DNA of 64,000 bases from Sphaerulina vaccinii (lineage: Eukaryota > Ascomycota > Dothideomycetes > Mycosphaerellales > Mycosphaerellaceae): NCBI GenBank assembly GCA_022570795.1, contig JAKUDP010000002.1, positions 1,426,001 through 1,490,000 on the forward strand. Direction: 5' to 3'. The position numbers and the translations under genes were made by a program. Positions 42,360-54,171 of the stretch are shown piece by piece (position 1 is the first letter of the stretch; each line of letters starts with the position of its first letter). The notes beneath the pieces are model-generated. The model saw nothing but the letters and a program-made list of their open reading frames with translations. It did not search any database and was not told the DNA's origin.

Positions 42360-43537
42360 CGAGAGTCAGTTTCTGATGTTGTCGTTGGTGTGGAAGAGTG
42401 TGGAAAAGGATGTTGGGCAATGAGTTTTCAGCAAGGAAAGAGATGATTGTTTGTTGTTCTGCGGGTGGTGCAAACAGAGGCAGGTGCATGGAGCAGGCGC
42501 TTTCCTCGACATACCTGACATTATGATCACAGCTCAGCAATTAATGCTTCCTCGCTTCCTGCGCCGGAGGAGCCCCGGTCGGCGTAGTGGTTGGCAGCTT
42601 CTGGAGAGAGCTCGAAATTCGTGATGTTGGTGTTGGTGTGCGAGAAGTGCAGAGAAGAGGTTTCTTGATCAAGTTTCGTGCGGCTAGAGCTCCGCAGTAA
42701 GGCAGGCAGCCGGACGCGAGAGGCAACTTCACACCCATCTTGAATACATGATCAAGTCACAGCATTTCCTTTCCGCAGCTCTTTCGAGCGAAGTTTGGCA
42801 GTACCAAGCGTACATGATGACAAGGCTTCCTTATCTGCAGTACTGATCGAATTCTCTTGATGTTTTGTGCCTCTTCGTCGATCTCTAAACACTTCGCCTC
42901 TCGCGTGATGCAGCTTCCCATAACAACGGCTTGCCGCAGGAGCGCTTCCAAAAATGATGCATTGCAATGGCAGCTGCTGCATCGTCGCTTAAGATAACGT
43001 TTGACTGCACTCAGCGCGTCTCGATGCTTCAAATTCGTTAACACCGTAGAGATGAGTGCCCAATGCCATATAGATAGTGTACACTCTAGAAGTGAAGTCA
43101 GAGAGAGAAAGGCTCGCCTCGCGTCGTTCTCGTGTTTCAGATCAGCCGCTAGAGAAAGGAAAGGGCCGCTAAGGTTTTCGCAAGCGAGCAGGGCAAATCA
43201 GGGTCTCCCAATTTTGATGTGGAGAAGAAAGCGGTCGAGGATCTTTATGGTGGTACAAGCTGGCCATTGACACTCATCGCATTTGACATTTCTGCTCTGG
43301 CGACCACACATTGTTCAGGCTCGGCCATGTCTTTCAACGCCTCGTGAGCCACCGTACACGCTCCTAGAAGATTCCTCCGAGCACAGAAGGCGGGAGAGAA
43401 AAAGCCCCCCAGCATAATCCCTGCAATCCTCGAGCAGAACACCATCGGAAGAGCATCTCGCCATTGACTTTCGTTGACACCTCGAAATCCATACACATAC
43501 ATCGACCTACGACATCAGCCTCCACCGCTCACTAATC
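42360..43537. other. Divergent region between helicase and ceramide synthase
   Basis: About 1.2 kb. It holds a possible 5' exon and 162-nt intron of the helicase (42514-42353). A 65-codon minus frame (42738-42541, start ATG) ends 20 bases before the alternative helicase ATG and could be an upstream ORF; its sequence matches nothing I know. The ceramide synthase promoter and leader occupy the right half. Confidence 0.45.
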
Positions 43538-45097
43538 ATGATGTCGCAACAACTGGAGGCTGGCTCCTCCACGCTGTATGCTTCATTTCCTGAGCTCGAC
43601 CACACACCTCCTCCTCAGAAAGGGTGGGCCATTGACGATGTGTCGGTGTGCGCCAGCCCTGGCGATTTCACATCAACTACACCCAGGCGGCGAAAGACTT
43701 GGACAACAGTACCGGACAATGAGAGTCTCGGGAGCGCGCTCAGGAAGGCGGTCATGGAGCATCAGCTCGGTCTGTCCTTGAATTTCGTGCTGCTGCTGGG
43801 AATGACCTATCTGCTTTTTCCGTCTCTGAGGGATAACATCAAGGCCTGCTTCACCCTGTCTTATGCAACAGATACGCCAGGACAGTACGGGCAGGGACTA
43901 CGGGACATGTACCTGGTTGCGAGCTATGTCATCTATTTTACTGGGTTCCGAGCATTCATGTTGGATTATGTTTTGATGCCTACAGCTGCTGCATGCGGCA
44001 TTGGACGACGGAAGGGACGCGTTCGATTTGCCGAGCAGGCTTACATGCTCGTGTACTATGCCATCTATTGGTTCTGGGGACTGGCCGTTTTCATCAAGGA
44101 CACGCCGAGCGGGATCACAAACATCAACGAGCTCTTGATCTCACTATGGCGAGACTTCCCGAGGCTCCTCATGCCAGCCGGTATCAAGATGTACTACTTG
44201 ACACAGTTCGCATTTTGGATTCAGCAAATCGTGGTCATTCACCTTGAGGAGCGGAGAAAGGACCACTACCAAATGCTTACGCACCACTTTGTGACTGTTG
44301 GTCTTATGGGGGGCAGCTATGGATATAGGCAGTGGCGCGTCGGCAATGCAATCTTGGTCTGCATGGACATTGTGGATCTGATACTACCACTTGCCAAAAT
44401 CCTGCGATACATGAACATGCAAATGGCTTGCGATTGCGCCTTTGGGCTTTTTGTTGTAACGTGGATCGCCGCACGACACATCTGCTATGTTGCGATCTGC
44501 TGGAGCATCTATGCGCATGTCAATGTGGTCACCATGCCATATGGTGTGTACTCTACCATTACAGGCCAACGCCTGTCACCAGACGGAGGGACGATTGTAA
44601 TGGAGAATCTTCTGCAGCCGATGATGAAACCTCGCGCTCAGACGTTTGCATTCAATGCCAACATCAGGTGGTCCTTCCTCGGATTGCTCGCAGCACTACA
44701 GGTCATAACGCTGGCATGGCTCGTGATGATTATGAGGGTCGTGATCCGTGTTATTCGAGGACAGGGAGCTGATGACACGCGAAGCGACGACGAAGGCGAA
44801 GACGAGGACGTAGATCCCATTCCTCCACAGCCTTCGGATCATAGTGTACCCATGGATACCGAGAAGCCACGTTTTATCGAAGTCGAGACTACCACAGAAG
44901 ACCACAGCTGGCCATCCCGGAAAGTGACTGCCAATGGCAAGAGGAAATCCAAAGGCATTTCGAGCGGCCTTAAGTTGGGCGAGCACAAGGAGATACTTAA
45001 CAGAATCGGCTGCCTGAGCGAGGAGCAATTGGCACGCGAGAGGGAGGCACGAAACGGAAGTGCTAGTCCGCGACCAGCCAGTGCTGGTTTGCGTTAG
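43538..45097 (+). CDS. LAG1: Ceramide synthase (TLC domain, LAG1/LAC1 family)
   Basis: A 519-aa ER membrane enzyme that N-acylates sphingoid bases with fatty acyl-CoA. The frame is intronless. The TLC/Lag1 domain spans about residues 160-420 with several membrane segments. The Lag1p motif lies at about 240-291: KDHYQMLTHHFVTVGLMGGS, with catalytic His249-His250, then VGNAILVCMDIVDLILPLAK. A hydrophobic segment near 80-95 is the first TM. The C-terminus is acidic then basic (DDEGEDEDVDP), facing the cytosol as in fungal homologues. It is longer than yeast Lag1 because of the C-terminal tail. The start is a double ATG (MMSQQ). Confidence 0.93.
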   Translation: MMSQQLEAGSSTLYASFPELDHTPPPQKGWAIDDVSVCASPGDFTSTTPRRRKTWTTVPDNESLGSALRKAVMEHQLGLSLNFVLLLGMTYLLFPSLRDNIKACFTLSYATDTPGQYGQGLRDMYLVASYVIYFTGFRAFMLDYVLMPTAAACGIGRRKGRVRFAEQAYMLVYYAIYWFWGLAVFIKDTPSGITNINELLISLWRDFPRLLMPAGIKMYYLTQFAFWIQQIVVIHLEERRKDHYQMLTHHFVTVGLMGGSYGYRQWRVGNAILVCMDIVDLILPLAKILRYMNMQMACDCAFGLFVVTWIAARHICYVAICWSIYAHVNVVTMPYGVYSTITGQRLSPDGGTIVMENLLQPMMKPRAQTFAFNANIRWSFLGLLAALQVITLAWLVMIMRVVIRVIRGQGADDTRSDDEGEDEDVDPIPPQPSDHSVPMDTEKPRFIEVETTTEDHSWPSRKVTANGKRKSKGISSGLKLGEHKEILNRIGCLSEEQLAREREARNGSASPRPASAGLR

Positions 45098-45393
45098 ATC
45101 TATGACACAGATGTCACGCATTGAACTCTGTACGAGCGATTCTTGTAGAGTACGCGGGGCTGAAAAGCTTTTGTTCGAGCAGGATATACCCAAATCACGA
45201 GCATTATGGTAGTCCTCTAAGATTCTGTTGTCTGGCATTGTACACAGCCTCAAGACTTCCTCTTCCATGGTAAGTACGATATACGACACATTCCTAGAAA
45301 TGCCTCAAAGGTACGCCGCAACGACCTGCCAATCACAAGCGCAGGGGTATCACCCGCCTCGCCAGATACTCTCGAACTGCTCCTCGGCTCTCC

Positions 45394-46995
45394 TTATAGA
45401 AGTCCGGACTCGCGATCATGACCGGCGACCAGCTTCCCGTCCACGAAGACTTGTCTGATCGTCCTGTCATCGCCGAGAAACACCCACTTCTTCACAAGGT
45501 CTTCATCCTTTTTGCTGCTTCTCTCCCACAAATCGGGACTGACACTGATGACCTGAGGGACATTTAGTGCGTTAGCAAGGCTTCTGCAATATCACGATAG
45601 CTGATCAGGCACGAAAAGGTACATAGTGTGCTTGAAGCTCAACTCACATCCTTCGCGTCCACGACCAGAGCGTCGAAACGCTTTCCGACCTGGAAGTTGC
45701 CAATCTTATCACTCATGTCAACAACACTGGCGCCGCCGAGCGTAGCCAAGTAGATCAATTCGTTGAAGGAGAGGATGTACTTCGGATCGCCAGTCTTGAT
45801 TGCGAGATGCCGACTCGTGTTCGAAGCAGAACGAATTGCCTATGAAGAGACATGCGAGAATTAGTGACTGGCTTTCGGAGATGCTCCTGAACATGAGGCT
45901 TATACTAAGCAGTGTTCCTCCTGCTAAGGCGAACATGCACACTCTCGCACTTACAGAATGTATTGATGGCATATACCCAGCAGAGCAATCCGTGCCTAAG
46001 CCAACCTTGACGCCATGATTGAGCAGATCACGCACACGACACTCTCCACTTCGAAGGTTCGTGTTGCTATTGGGGCAATGTGCCACGCCAGCACCAGTCT
46101 CTTTGAGGTTATCAACGTCCTTGGGCTGGAGATGGATACAATGAGCCATGATTGACTTCTTGCCAAGCAGGCCATTGGCGCGATACATGTCCGTATAGCA
46201 TTCGAAGTCCCGATGTAGTTTCAGCGTTCGCTCAATGTCTGCGACTGTCTCACACATATGGCCTTCAACGTACGCATCATGCTTGTCCCTCTGGGCACCC
46301 AGATATTCCATGAGAGATGGAGGGCACCAGGGGCCGCCACGAGGTTGAACTGAAGGGTGAACAAGCCGTCTTTCAGGATCCAGCTGATTGATATATTGTA
46401 GAACCTTTTCAGAATCAATAATGCTCTGCTCTGGAGACGTCTCCCAATTCCCACGAGAAGAGTTGACTGTGATGCACATCTTCCCCAGTATAGCTCGTTG
46501 GCCATAAGAGTAACATGCTTTGGCCAATATGCTGGTAGCTTCGACGTGGATAGTGGTGTTGTATGCGACTGTTGTTGTCCCTAGACCTAAAGTTGTGCGA
46601 ATAACATCTGAGTAGACGGATCGTGCTTTCGCACTATCGCTGTACGAGGCTTCCATGGCATCTGTATAGTTCTCGATCCAATCCTCCAGCTCGCCTTCCA
46701 TACCAAGGGCAAGATTGGGCCATTGCGGTGCATGAAGATGTGTATCGATCATGCCAGGAAAGAGAAATTGACTTGGCTTGAGGTGGGTGGTGCGAGTGAA
46801 AGTCGAAAACTCGTGCTTCTCCAGTACGGCCTCGATAGGTTGGCCCGTAGCATCAGATTCGAGAAATGCGATGCTGCCATCCTTACAGACCCCAAGGGCT
46901 GCGTATGGGAGGATTTGAAGCTGATGTAATGATAGAGAATGGACTATGCGTCCGATAAAGATCTGATTGCATTCCTCTCGACGTTTGATCACCAT
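45394..46995 (-). CDS. GUD1: Guanine deaminase
   Basis: A 463-aa zinc amidohydrolase converting guanine to xanthine in purine salvage and catabolism. Exons are 46995-45955, 45839-45648 and 45552-45394, with introns of 115 and 95 nt, long for this window. Metal ligands are visible: PGMIDTHLHAP (His86, His88), VEGHMCET, MAHCIHL and the Asp of GLGTDCSAGYMPS. Splicing restores KYILSFNELIYLATLGGASV and the C-terminal amidohydrolase block FQVGKRFDALVVDA. The last exon ends with FVDGKLVAGHDRE. Without the two introns the frame would end in unrelated sequence. An APC-family permease lies 175 bases upstream on the same strand. Confidence 0.92.
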
Positions 46996-47169
46996 ATTTG
47001 ACTATGCCAAAATTTCGTGGTTCATTGTGTCTTCTACCAGTCGTCAATGAGGATGAGTATTGGCAGTCTCCGGCGGCCTGGTACAGCTATCAGCTGCCCC
47101 GCTCTTCCCGATGAAGTAACAGACAAAGATCCCGGCTCCTGCTTGCCCGTGCAGTCTGCCACGTTTGGA

Positions 47170-48958
47170 CTACTCTTTGATAGCAACCTCGATGACATCT
47201 TGTCGCAAGCCATGCCAGCTCCTCCTCTTGACCAGGTACCAGCCACCTGCAACTATCAACACAAATCCAAATATTGGACTGCTATAGTTGAAGTTCGCTC
47301 CAGTGATTGGCATCGTGGTAAGGAATGGGAGCCAGATGATAATATAAGCAGTGTAAAGCAATGCGAAAGCATTCACGGCCATGCCAAAGCGACCCATCGA
47401 CCAAGGACCCATGCGAGGTGGCTCCGAACTGAACCGGCGCAAGAGCATCATAGCAATAGCCAAAAAGTACCAGACGTACATTGCAAGAGTGCTCAAAGAT
47501 ATGAAGACCTGCAATGCCACGTTACTTCGTATGTTGACAAGTGAAAGTAGCACAACGATAGAGACAGAGAAGAGAACAGCACGTGCTGGTACACGCTTTT
47601 CGTTATCGACCTAGAGAACGTCAGAGGTTTATGTCCCTATCGCTTCGCCGAGTACTCACATATGCTAGAAATTTCGGCAGCGCCCCATCTCGCGCCCATG
47701 ACCAGCTGAGACGGGACATTGATGCGACATTGACAATCATTGCGCATATCGAGATCAGCACGAGCAGGGACCCCATTGCAGTAGCCCCTCGCGTCGAGCC
47801 TGTAGCATTCAGCATGACAGCGAGCATTGGCTGCGGATATGTAAGGGCGTCCTCAGGATTACCCATCGTGAACAATATCACAAGGATGAAGAGCCACGCC
47901 ATAAGTCCATTGATGGCGATCGTCAGGACCATGACCCATGGTACTGTCTTGGCCGGCTTGCGCACTTCCTCGCTAAGGTGGACCGCCCTGATCAATGATT
48001 AGAATCGAGAACAAGAGGGCTTGTGTTGAAGGTGAACTTACGCATCGAACCCTATGAGTGCATGTCAGCATAGCAATATCTCGGGCCTAGACAAGGAAAG
48101 TGTACTGACCAACAAAGCACCACACCGACGTCTGGAGTCCAAGGTTCCAACTTACGAAGTCGTTGGTCCAGCCTGAGGTCTGCTCAGAGTCCACTCTACT
48201 GAAGAAGACGAAGTCGGCATCATGCTTGGGGCCAAGGGCAAGCAAGACGGCACTGAACACAAGAAACAGTGCGATATGCAGACAGCCAGCCACGGTCTCA
48301 ATCCAAGGCACAAGCTTGCCGAACTTGAAGATGTTGATCAAGGTCGTGATAAGCAGCATCGCCCAGATCATGAGCGTAGTATGCCACAGCTTTGCCGCAG
48401 TATCTGTGTAATTGAGCTGTATCAAGCTGGTAATCCAGTAGGCAGTGGAGTTGCCGATACCGACTGTCATCGAGATCCAGCCTGCCCATGTGATCCAGCC
48501 TTGCAGCCAGGTCGCGAAGCGCTTGATGTTGGAAAAAGCCAAAGCATATGTCCAGTGCTGAGTGAGGAATGCATAAGCAGAAGATCAAGGTCGAAAATGT
48601 TCGCTCGCCGCTCGAGAGGCAGCTTGGTTATACTTACATACATGGCTCCAGCTATGGGTTGCACCGAAGCCATCTCAGCAAGCGAAGCAGCTTGAGCTAA
48701 CGCCCCAATCCATACTAGCAGAAAACCCCAGACTAATGTCTGTGGACCTCCGTTGTAGAACACCGTATAGAGATTGCCTGCGATAACCTCCCAACTGCTC
48801 ATGAATGTAATGGAGAGTGCGAAGAACTGAATCGTGTTGAAGACTCTCTCGACCCTGGTCTGCACGATCAGATCACTATCGCGAGAGGAACTGGGACTGC
48901 TCGAAGTCTCAGTAGATCTAACGCAGTCATCCTTTTCGCGATCAATTAGCTGTGCCAT
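47170..48958 (-). CDS. APC-family amino acid/choline/GABA permease
   Basis: A 515-aa membrane transporter of the fungal ACT (amino acid-choline transporter) family with about 12 TM segments. There are five exons: 48958-48638, 48557-48110, 48051-48042, 47987-47660 and 47610-47170 (introns 80, 58, 54 and 49 nt). The third exon is only 10 nt, but it is needed to give CFVGFDAAVHLSEEV, the conserved TM-loop motif of the family. The lengths sum to 516 codons exactly. TM1 (SITFMSSWEVIAGNLYTVFY) and GAMYHWTYALAFSN are typical. The ATG at 48958 was chosen because the longer frame starts with TTG. Substrate unknown; the neighbour is guanine deaminase. Confidence 0.9.
48042..48051 (-). other. 10-nt microexon of the permease gene
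   Basis: The sequence GGTTCGATGC on the minus strand lies between a CATAG acceptor and a GTAAGT donor. It completes codons G|GG TTC GAT GC|G for Gly-Phe-Asp-Ala. Confidence 0.8.
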
Positions 48959-50841
48959 ATCTTCCTGCTGTGAGCTGGCAACAATCCAAAACTTGAACAA
49001 AGTGAAGAGAGTTTGTCAGGAACAATTATCAGAGCAGCGACCAGCTACCACATAAGAGCTGTACTGTCGCCAAGACTTGGTGTGCTGCAGGTGCGTCGCC
49101 ATGGGAGGGCATTCTTGACTTCAAAGCTTCTGGCCGCCAGGGAGTCATGACCATCACTTGAAGTAATCAACTTCTATGCATTGTGCACAGGTTGATAAAA
49201 AGACCAGTCAGACTGCTGAGGACCTCCGCTGCTTGTGTGATGCGTACCATACTGGATGGTTTGCAAGGTCGTCGGTGATGCGAGCGTAAGGTTGCTGGCT
49301 GCATGACGCTACGGATCAGCAGCAGCTACGTCTTCTGGTAGTGATGTCCGAGACACAACTAGGAGGCCGAGGCGCGCAGTATGTTCTCATATGCTGTTGA
49401 CAGTATGATGGAAGATGATGGTGTTGTGGAAGAAGAGGAGGAACACCTAGGAAGAGGGAAGTTTGGGAAGGCGCGAAACTGACGCGTGACTGCATGGGAT
49501 GACAAGGATGTCCGATGTGGAGACGACATCTCTTCCTGTTCCCGCACGACGACTGCGATCAATACTGTTACCAGAAAGCCATCCCAATTCAATGACATTG
49601 AAGTGTCAAGAGAAAGAGCTCGGGAATGATTTCGACGCGTTCAGTATCGCAAGATGAAGGCAGTCCCTACGAGAATGCTGCTGGACGACTTTGGCCGACA
49701 CGCTATGGTATGGCATGTGAAGCCACGGCGTGATCGCAGCATAGCCTGGACAGACCGAGTCTGATATCCGGGCCAGCAATGACCGGTAATAACGCGTTTT
49801 GGATGATATGTCGCGTCCGGATCGTGAGGGTGGACGCCGATTGAGCCCATTGAGGAGTCGAAAAGTGCCATCCTAGGGGCGAGAGGCGAGAGGCCGAGCT
49901 GTGATACCCCCAAAGACAACTCCTGGCGAGGGGACAGAGTACTGTCAACAGTCGACTTCAGGCCGTGACTTGACATATCTGACGAAGAACTTTCCGAGAT
50001 CGATTAAGACACCCACTGGGGCCACACAACCACCGAGGACCCTGCTGCTTGTGCCTGCGACGAAAACATCTTGTTTTCAAGACCTGCCCACGACAGCGAC
50101 TTTGGCGATGCATAGGCTGGCGGCGACATGTTCCCTCTCAGTGCAGGTCACGACTGTCGCTCTCTGTGGACTCTGCTTCCTCATCGCTACCAGGCACATA
50201 TGAGAACATCGCTGTGGCCTCATGCGGATCAGAAGAAGTCGTCGCGACACTCTACGCCTCCAGCATGTGATTCGACGACTTCATCCCACCTTCACTTCTC
50301 TCATCGCCTCATCGCGCCTTGCTCCGATCAACGGAGCGGTGAGGGTATTTCCGCGACCGGTGTGGCTGGTGCCATTGTCTGCCTGGTTATTGTTGCTGAA
50401 TTGCTCAAACCTTCGAGGCTGCGCTTGACTGTGACTGGTCGAGAAGTGAAGCAGAAGAGGATAGCCCCACTTTCGCATTGTCGCAACCACGCTAGCAGAG
50501 CTCTGAAACACTACATTAATTCGAAATGTGAGGTTTGAATGGAGGTGGCTGGCGTTGCTCATCTTCCACCTTCTTTTCAATCTTCACACTCTTCTCTTTC
50601 TTCCACACACACATCGAACTTCTTCGACACCACTCAGTCACGTTCCTTCCTCCGTCACTTTCTGGTGTTTTCTGTCTTAGATTTGCTTTCGCACTCGACG
50701 CTGGGCCAGTCACCGATACGACATCAAGGTAAAATACTCCCTTCACCATTGTGCGGCAACAGCAGGAATTGGCAGGATCGGGTATTACCAGATAGGTGTT
50801 AGCTTTTTGTGAGGAGGCGAAGAGGTATTGGAGCGGTCACC
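48959..50841. other. Long intergenic region
   Basis: About 1.9 kb between the permease start and the next plus-strand gene. No frame with family-like content was found on either strand. The stretch 50570-50640 is pyrimidine-rich (CT with CACACA), as in fungal core promoters, and probably belongs to the promoter of the gene at 50842. Confidence 0.5.
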
Positions 50842-52470
50842 ATGGCGACGCACAGAGGCGACGTTGGTCGTTATGAATTCGGTGCTATTGGAGAGGAACT
50901 CGAGGCGGCGCGCATGGACGATATTTACGAACTCAATTTCGGCGGAGGGTAAGTTTCCTCCTTGCGCACGACTGCCACTCGAAGCTGACAAACTTACAGT
51001 GTTAAGCTGGACAACACCAGCAATGGCGACGTTGAGTCTCACGGCAGCCTGCGTGAGTTAGTCGAAGACTCTGAGCCCCTGACCAAGGAGAGCCCACGAG
51101 CTGCAATGCTACTGGCAGCCAACAAGACTCAGTTGTGCAACCCCAACAGCCCACCGATCAGTTCGTCAAATGGTTTTGACAATATTTGGTCGACTCCCGC
51201 TCACTCACCTCCGAGCTCAGGCCAGGCTTACAGCGATGTCGACTCCATGCCATCACGCCAGACCAACAGTGTCATCGACTGTTCGCCAACTCCGCGTCCA
51301 AGACACATCGCCGTCAAGAATGTTCAAACCGCCGCTCCGAAGCATCGTCGCATCAGTCTCGCTGATGTCAAGCGCTCACCGCCTTCAGCTCAGGCATTCG
51401 AGCCCGACTTCAACATCTTTCTGCAGCCAGCCGAGCTGTCTATCGACCCTCCTATCGACCACGCAGTTCGCGATCGATCGGACACAGTCTTCAGCGATGC
51501 TTCGAATGGCAACATACGTTTCGACCAGAAGACGTACAAGGAACTGGTACGAAACCCATGTGCATAACTCAACCGTCTAAGACAACTGCTAACCTATTTC
51601 TCTTTGTAGTTCAACAACATCAACGACAAGATCGAAATGGTTGTCCGCAAGTACGTTGGCTTCCGCGTCGATGCCACTTATGAAGGCATGACTGCTTTGA
51701 TCGACTATGCAGCATACCATGTCAATTACGATAGGGTCAACATCTTGATCTGCAAGTCGACCATGGTGCAGCCAGCACTTGTGCACGGCATGATCTGGCG
51801 CCTTGTTCACGATCTGATCTTCGCCACTCCCGTGCTGGACCACGCACCGTCTCCTTACGCCGAGACCTTCCTGCGCGCTTGGGTGGGAGATGTCACCTGC
51901 TGCGGTCCTAATCAGCAATCTGAAAACTGGGCTGTCAAGGGTCCGCTCATGCACGCTCGCGTTGCTGCTGTTCGCGCCGTGATCGAGACCACACCACGAT
52001 TCAATGCCTGGATCAAGGCTTACGCCGCCGCCAAGACCAATGAGATAGTCGACCGACTTGGTCTTGTCTGGCGCGACGGCATGGCAGATCAGGCCTACCA
52101 GGAGCTCTATGAGCCGATCTGCAAGCTCGTGCGCGTTGCCGTTCGCATGCGAGGAGACCTGAGGCATTTCGAATTCCAGTTTCTCGAGTACGGCACCAAG
52201 GCTCGCAGCGACAAGTTCATCCATCACAACGTGGATCCCACCAAAGCAACCCCTTGCCCGTCCGACGATGATGACCAGCACGTCGTTCTCACCAAGAGCC
52301 CAGAGATTCTGGAGAAAGATCACAAGTTGAGTTCTAGAACTTCTCTCTACAAGATCGAAGTGGTTGTCAGCAACAACTTTCCGAACAACGGACATCTCGA
52401 GGAGAGTCACAGAGGCAAGAAGGTCAGAGGACGCAGCCACCGTACTCCGCGCCGCTACAATGCCTACTAG
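50842..52470 (+). CDS. Hypothetical conserved-looking fungal protein
   Basis: A 504-aa protein in three exons: 50842-50948, 51000-51546 and 51610-52470 (introns 51 and 63 nt; the second has a GCTAAC branch site and a pyrimidine-rich acceptor). The start has an ideal CACCATGG context. The N-terminal half is acidic to Ser/Pro-rich and likely disordered. The C-terminal half is compact (KYVGFRVDATYEGMTALIDY, ILICKSTMVQPALVHGMIWR, AYAAAKTNEIVDRLGLVWRD, LVRVAVRMRGDLRHFEFQFL), probably a globular helical domain. The last 20 residues are Arg-rich. I do not recognise the family. There is no signal peptide or TM segment. Strong wobble-position C preference in exon 3 suggests a well-expressed gene. Confidence 0.7.
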
Positions 52471-53012
52471 GCAAATGCTGCACACCAACCCACGATGTGC
52501 GACATTTCTACGAATTCTTCTCGCAAGAGGCATGGAGATGTCACGAATACTTCACAACACCAAACGATACGATACTATATGATGCGACTTAAGACACCAT
52601 CCACTACGAAGAGCGGCAGTCTTTGTCGCAGGCCTCCGAGCCACCATGCGATAAGACGGACAGCTGCTTTCGTTGGAGACGGTGTGACACACAGATGAGA
52701 CTTTACATTTTGGACTGTTCGAGGATACTGATATGTGATGAGAGACTATGCTACAAGACAGATGGCACTACGGATATGGTACGGATGGATGTGCATCTGT
52801 AAGCACTATTGTCTCTCTCTTTCATCAGCAAGCGAGTGGCGACATAGTATGTCGTCGACGATGGTGGATATCATGAGGGTTGCGACAGAATACAGCCCCG
52901 TACAGTACATATCAACTGTACACTTTGACGATAAATCCATCCTCTCGCCTCCATCTCAAGAGATGATTCTCATCGTCTAGCGAGCCCATCGCCTGGCTTG
53001 AAGCCGTGAACT
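52471..53012. other. Intergenic region between convergent genes
   Basis: About 540 bases of 3' flanks; nothing else seen. Confidence 0.4.
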
Positions 53013-54171
53013 CTACATCTTTGAGCTTGTGCCGTTGTTGAATTTGCCAGCAACACATTGAGTGACCAATTCTGCATCGGTCCAAGTGCTCCCACTCTTG
53101 GTTGGCGTCTCAGCAAGTGCATAACTCGAGTCGAACTTCCCAGCAGCCCAGCCTACCCAGCCCAGATATACATCACTGTATTCATTGATTGTATCAAACT
53201 GCTCCGACAACATCGTTACGCAAGAACTATCACTTGATCCACCAGTCTCGGTCAACATGGCAAGTCGCTTGTTGGTTCTTAACCAGTCTCCCAGTGTAGA
53301 GAAGGCATCTGAGTTGTTGGTCGTGCAAGTTGTCGACGTTCCACTTCCGTCAGAGTCAAGATAGGCGTGCACGTCGAAAATGAGGTTGTCGGTTGTGCCG
53401 TCAAGGTTTGTCACGTTTTGAAGAGCAGTAGCTGAGCCATCTGAGATGAACGTGGTCGCATGTGTCCAGTCGTTACCTGGGAGGAGAATCTTGTGGGTCT
53501 TGTGGCTACATCCTGTCTTTCGGATCGCGTTGACAGCTTCTTGGACGGTATCTGCCCAGGTTGTGATGTCCACGTCGTGCTACAGCACGTTAGCATACTT
53601 GAACTAGCATAACTCTCAGAACAAAACCAGTCTCACTACTTACTGGCTCGTTCATGACCCCGAAAGCTACCTTGGATTGAGCAACATATTTCGTTGCTAG
53701 CTGGCTCCAAAGACTCGCGAAATGGACGTTACTAGGTCCTCCCTGTCCGATGATAGCACCGTTCCAGCGTGCGTAGTTGTGAATGTCAATGATGCACATA
53801 TCAGCTCCGGCATCAATACAGCCTTGGACTTGCTTGTCGTAAGTGGCAAAGTTCGTGGAGTCGAGGGTACCGCCGAGCTCGTTGTTCACCAGGAATTGCC
53901 AGCCGACTGTAAGACGAAAGACGTTCAGTCCGTCATCGTCCACGAAGTGTTTCATTTGGGCAATGCCATCATCTCCCGGGTCGACAACGTTGGAGGTTAC
54001 GCAGTTTCCGGAGGTGTCGCAACCGAAATCGAGACCACTGTGTCAAGTTAGATATCTGGCAGTGAAATGGCGTGTGCAATAAGCTTACGCGATGTTGACG
54101 CCAGCGTAGCTGACAGTGCCAGCAATCGCAGAACCAGCTGCTGCTGCTAAGGAGAGGATGTGAAAACGCAT
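53013..54171 (-). CDS. Secreted endoglucanase, glycoside hydrolase family 5
   Basis: A 347-aa secreted cellulase hydrolysing internal beta-1,4-glucosidic bonds. Exons are 54171-54089, 54037-53644 and 53579-53013 (introns 51 and 64 nt). Residues 1-18 are a signal peptide (MRFHILSLAAAAGSAIAG). The mature protein begins directly with the catalytic domain (VSYAGVNIAGLDFGCD). Key motifs are LNVFRLTVGWQFL, IIDIHNYARWNG, the acid/base Glu158 in FGVMNEPHD, the FDVHAYLDSDGSG loop and the nucleophile Glu270 in MLTETGG. It resembles the GH5_5 EGII type. No cellulose-binding module or linker is present, so it is a single-domain enzyme. Confidence 0.93.

Noticed and set aside
42541..42738. 65-codon minus-strand ORF as an independent gene
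   Set aside because: It begins with ATG but has no recognisable family and sits in the helicase leader; more likely an upstream ORF or chance.
51589..52533. Minus-strand open frame of 314 codons opposite the gene at 50842
   Set aside because: It is the mirror of exon 3 of the plus-strand gene, which has proper start, introns and wobble bias. The antisense protein shows no family features.
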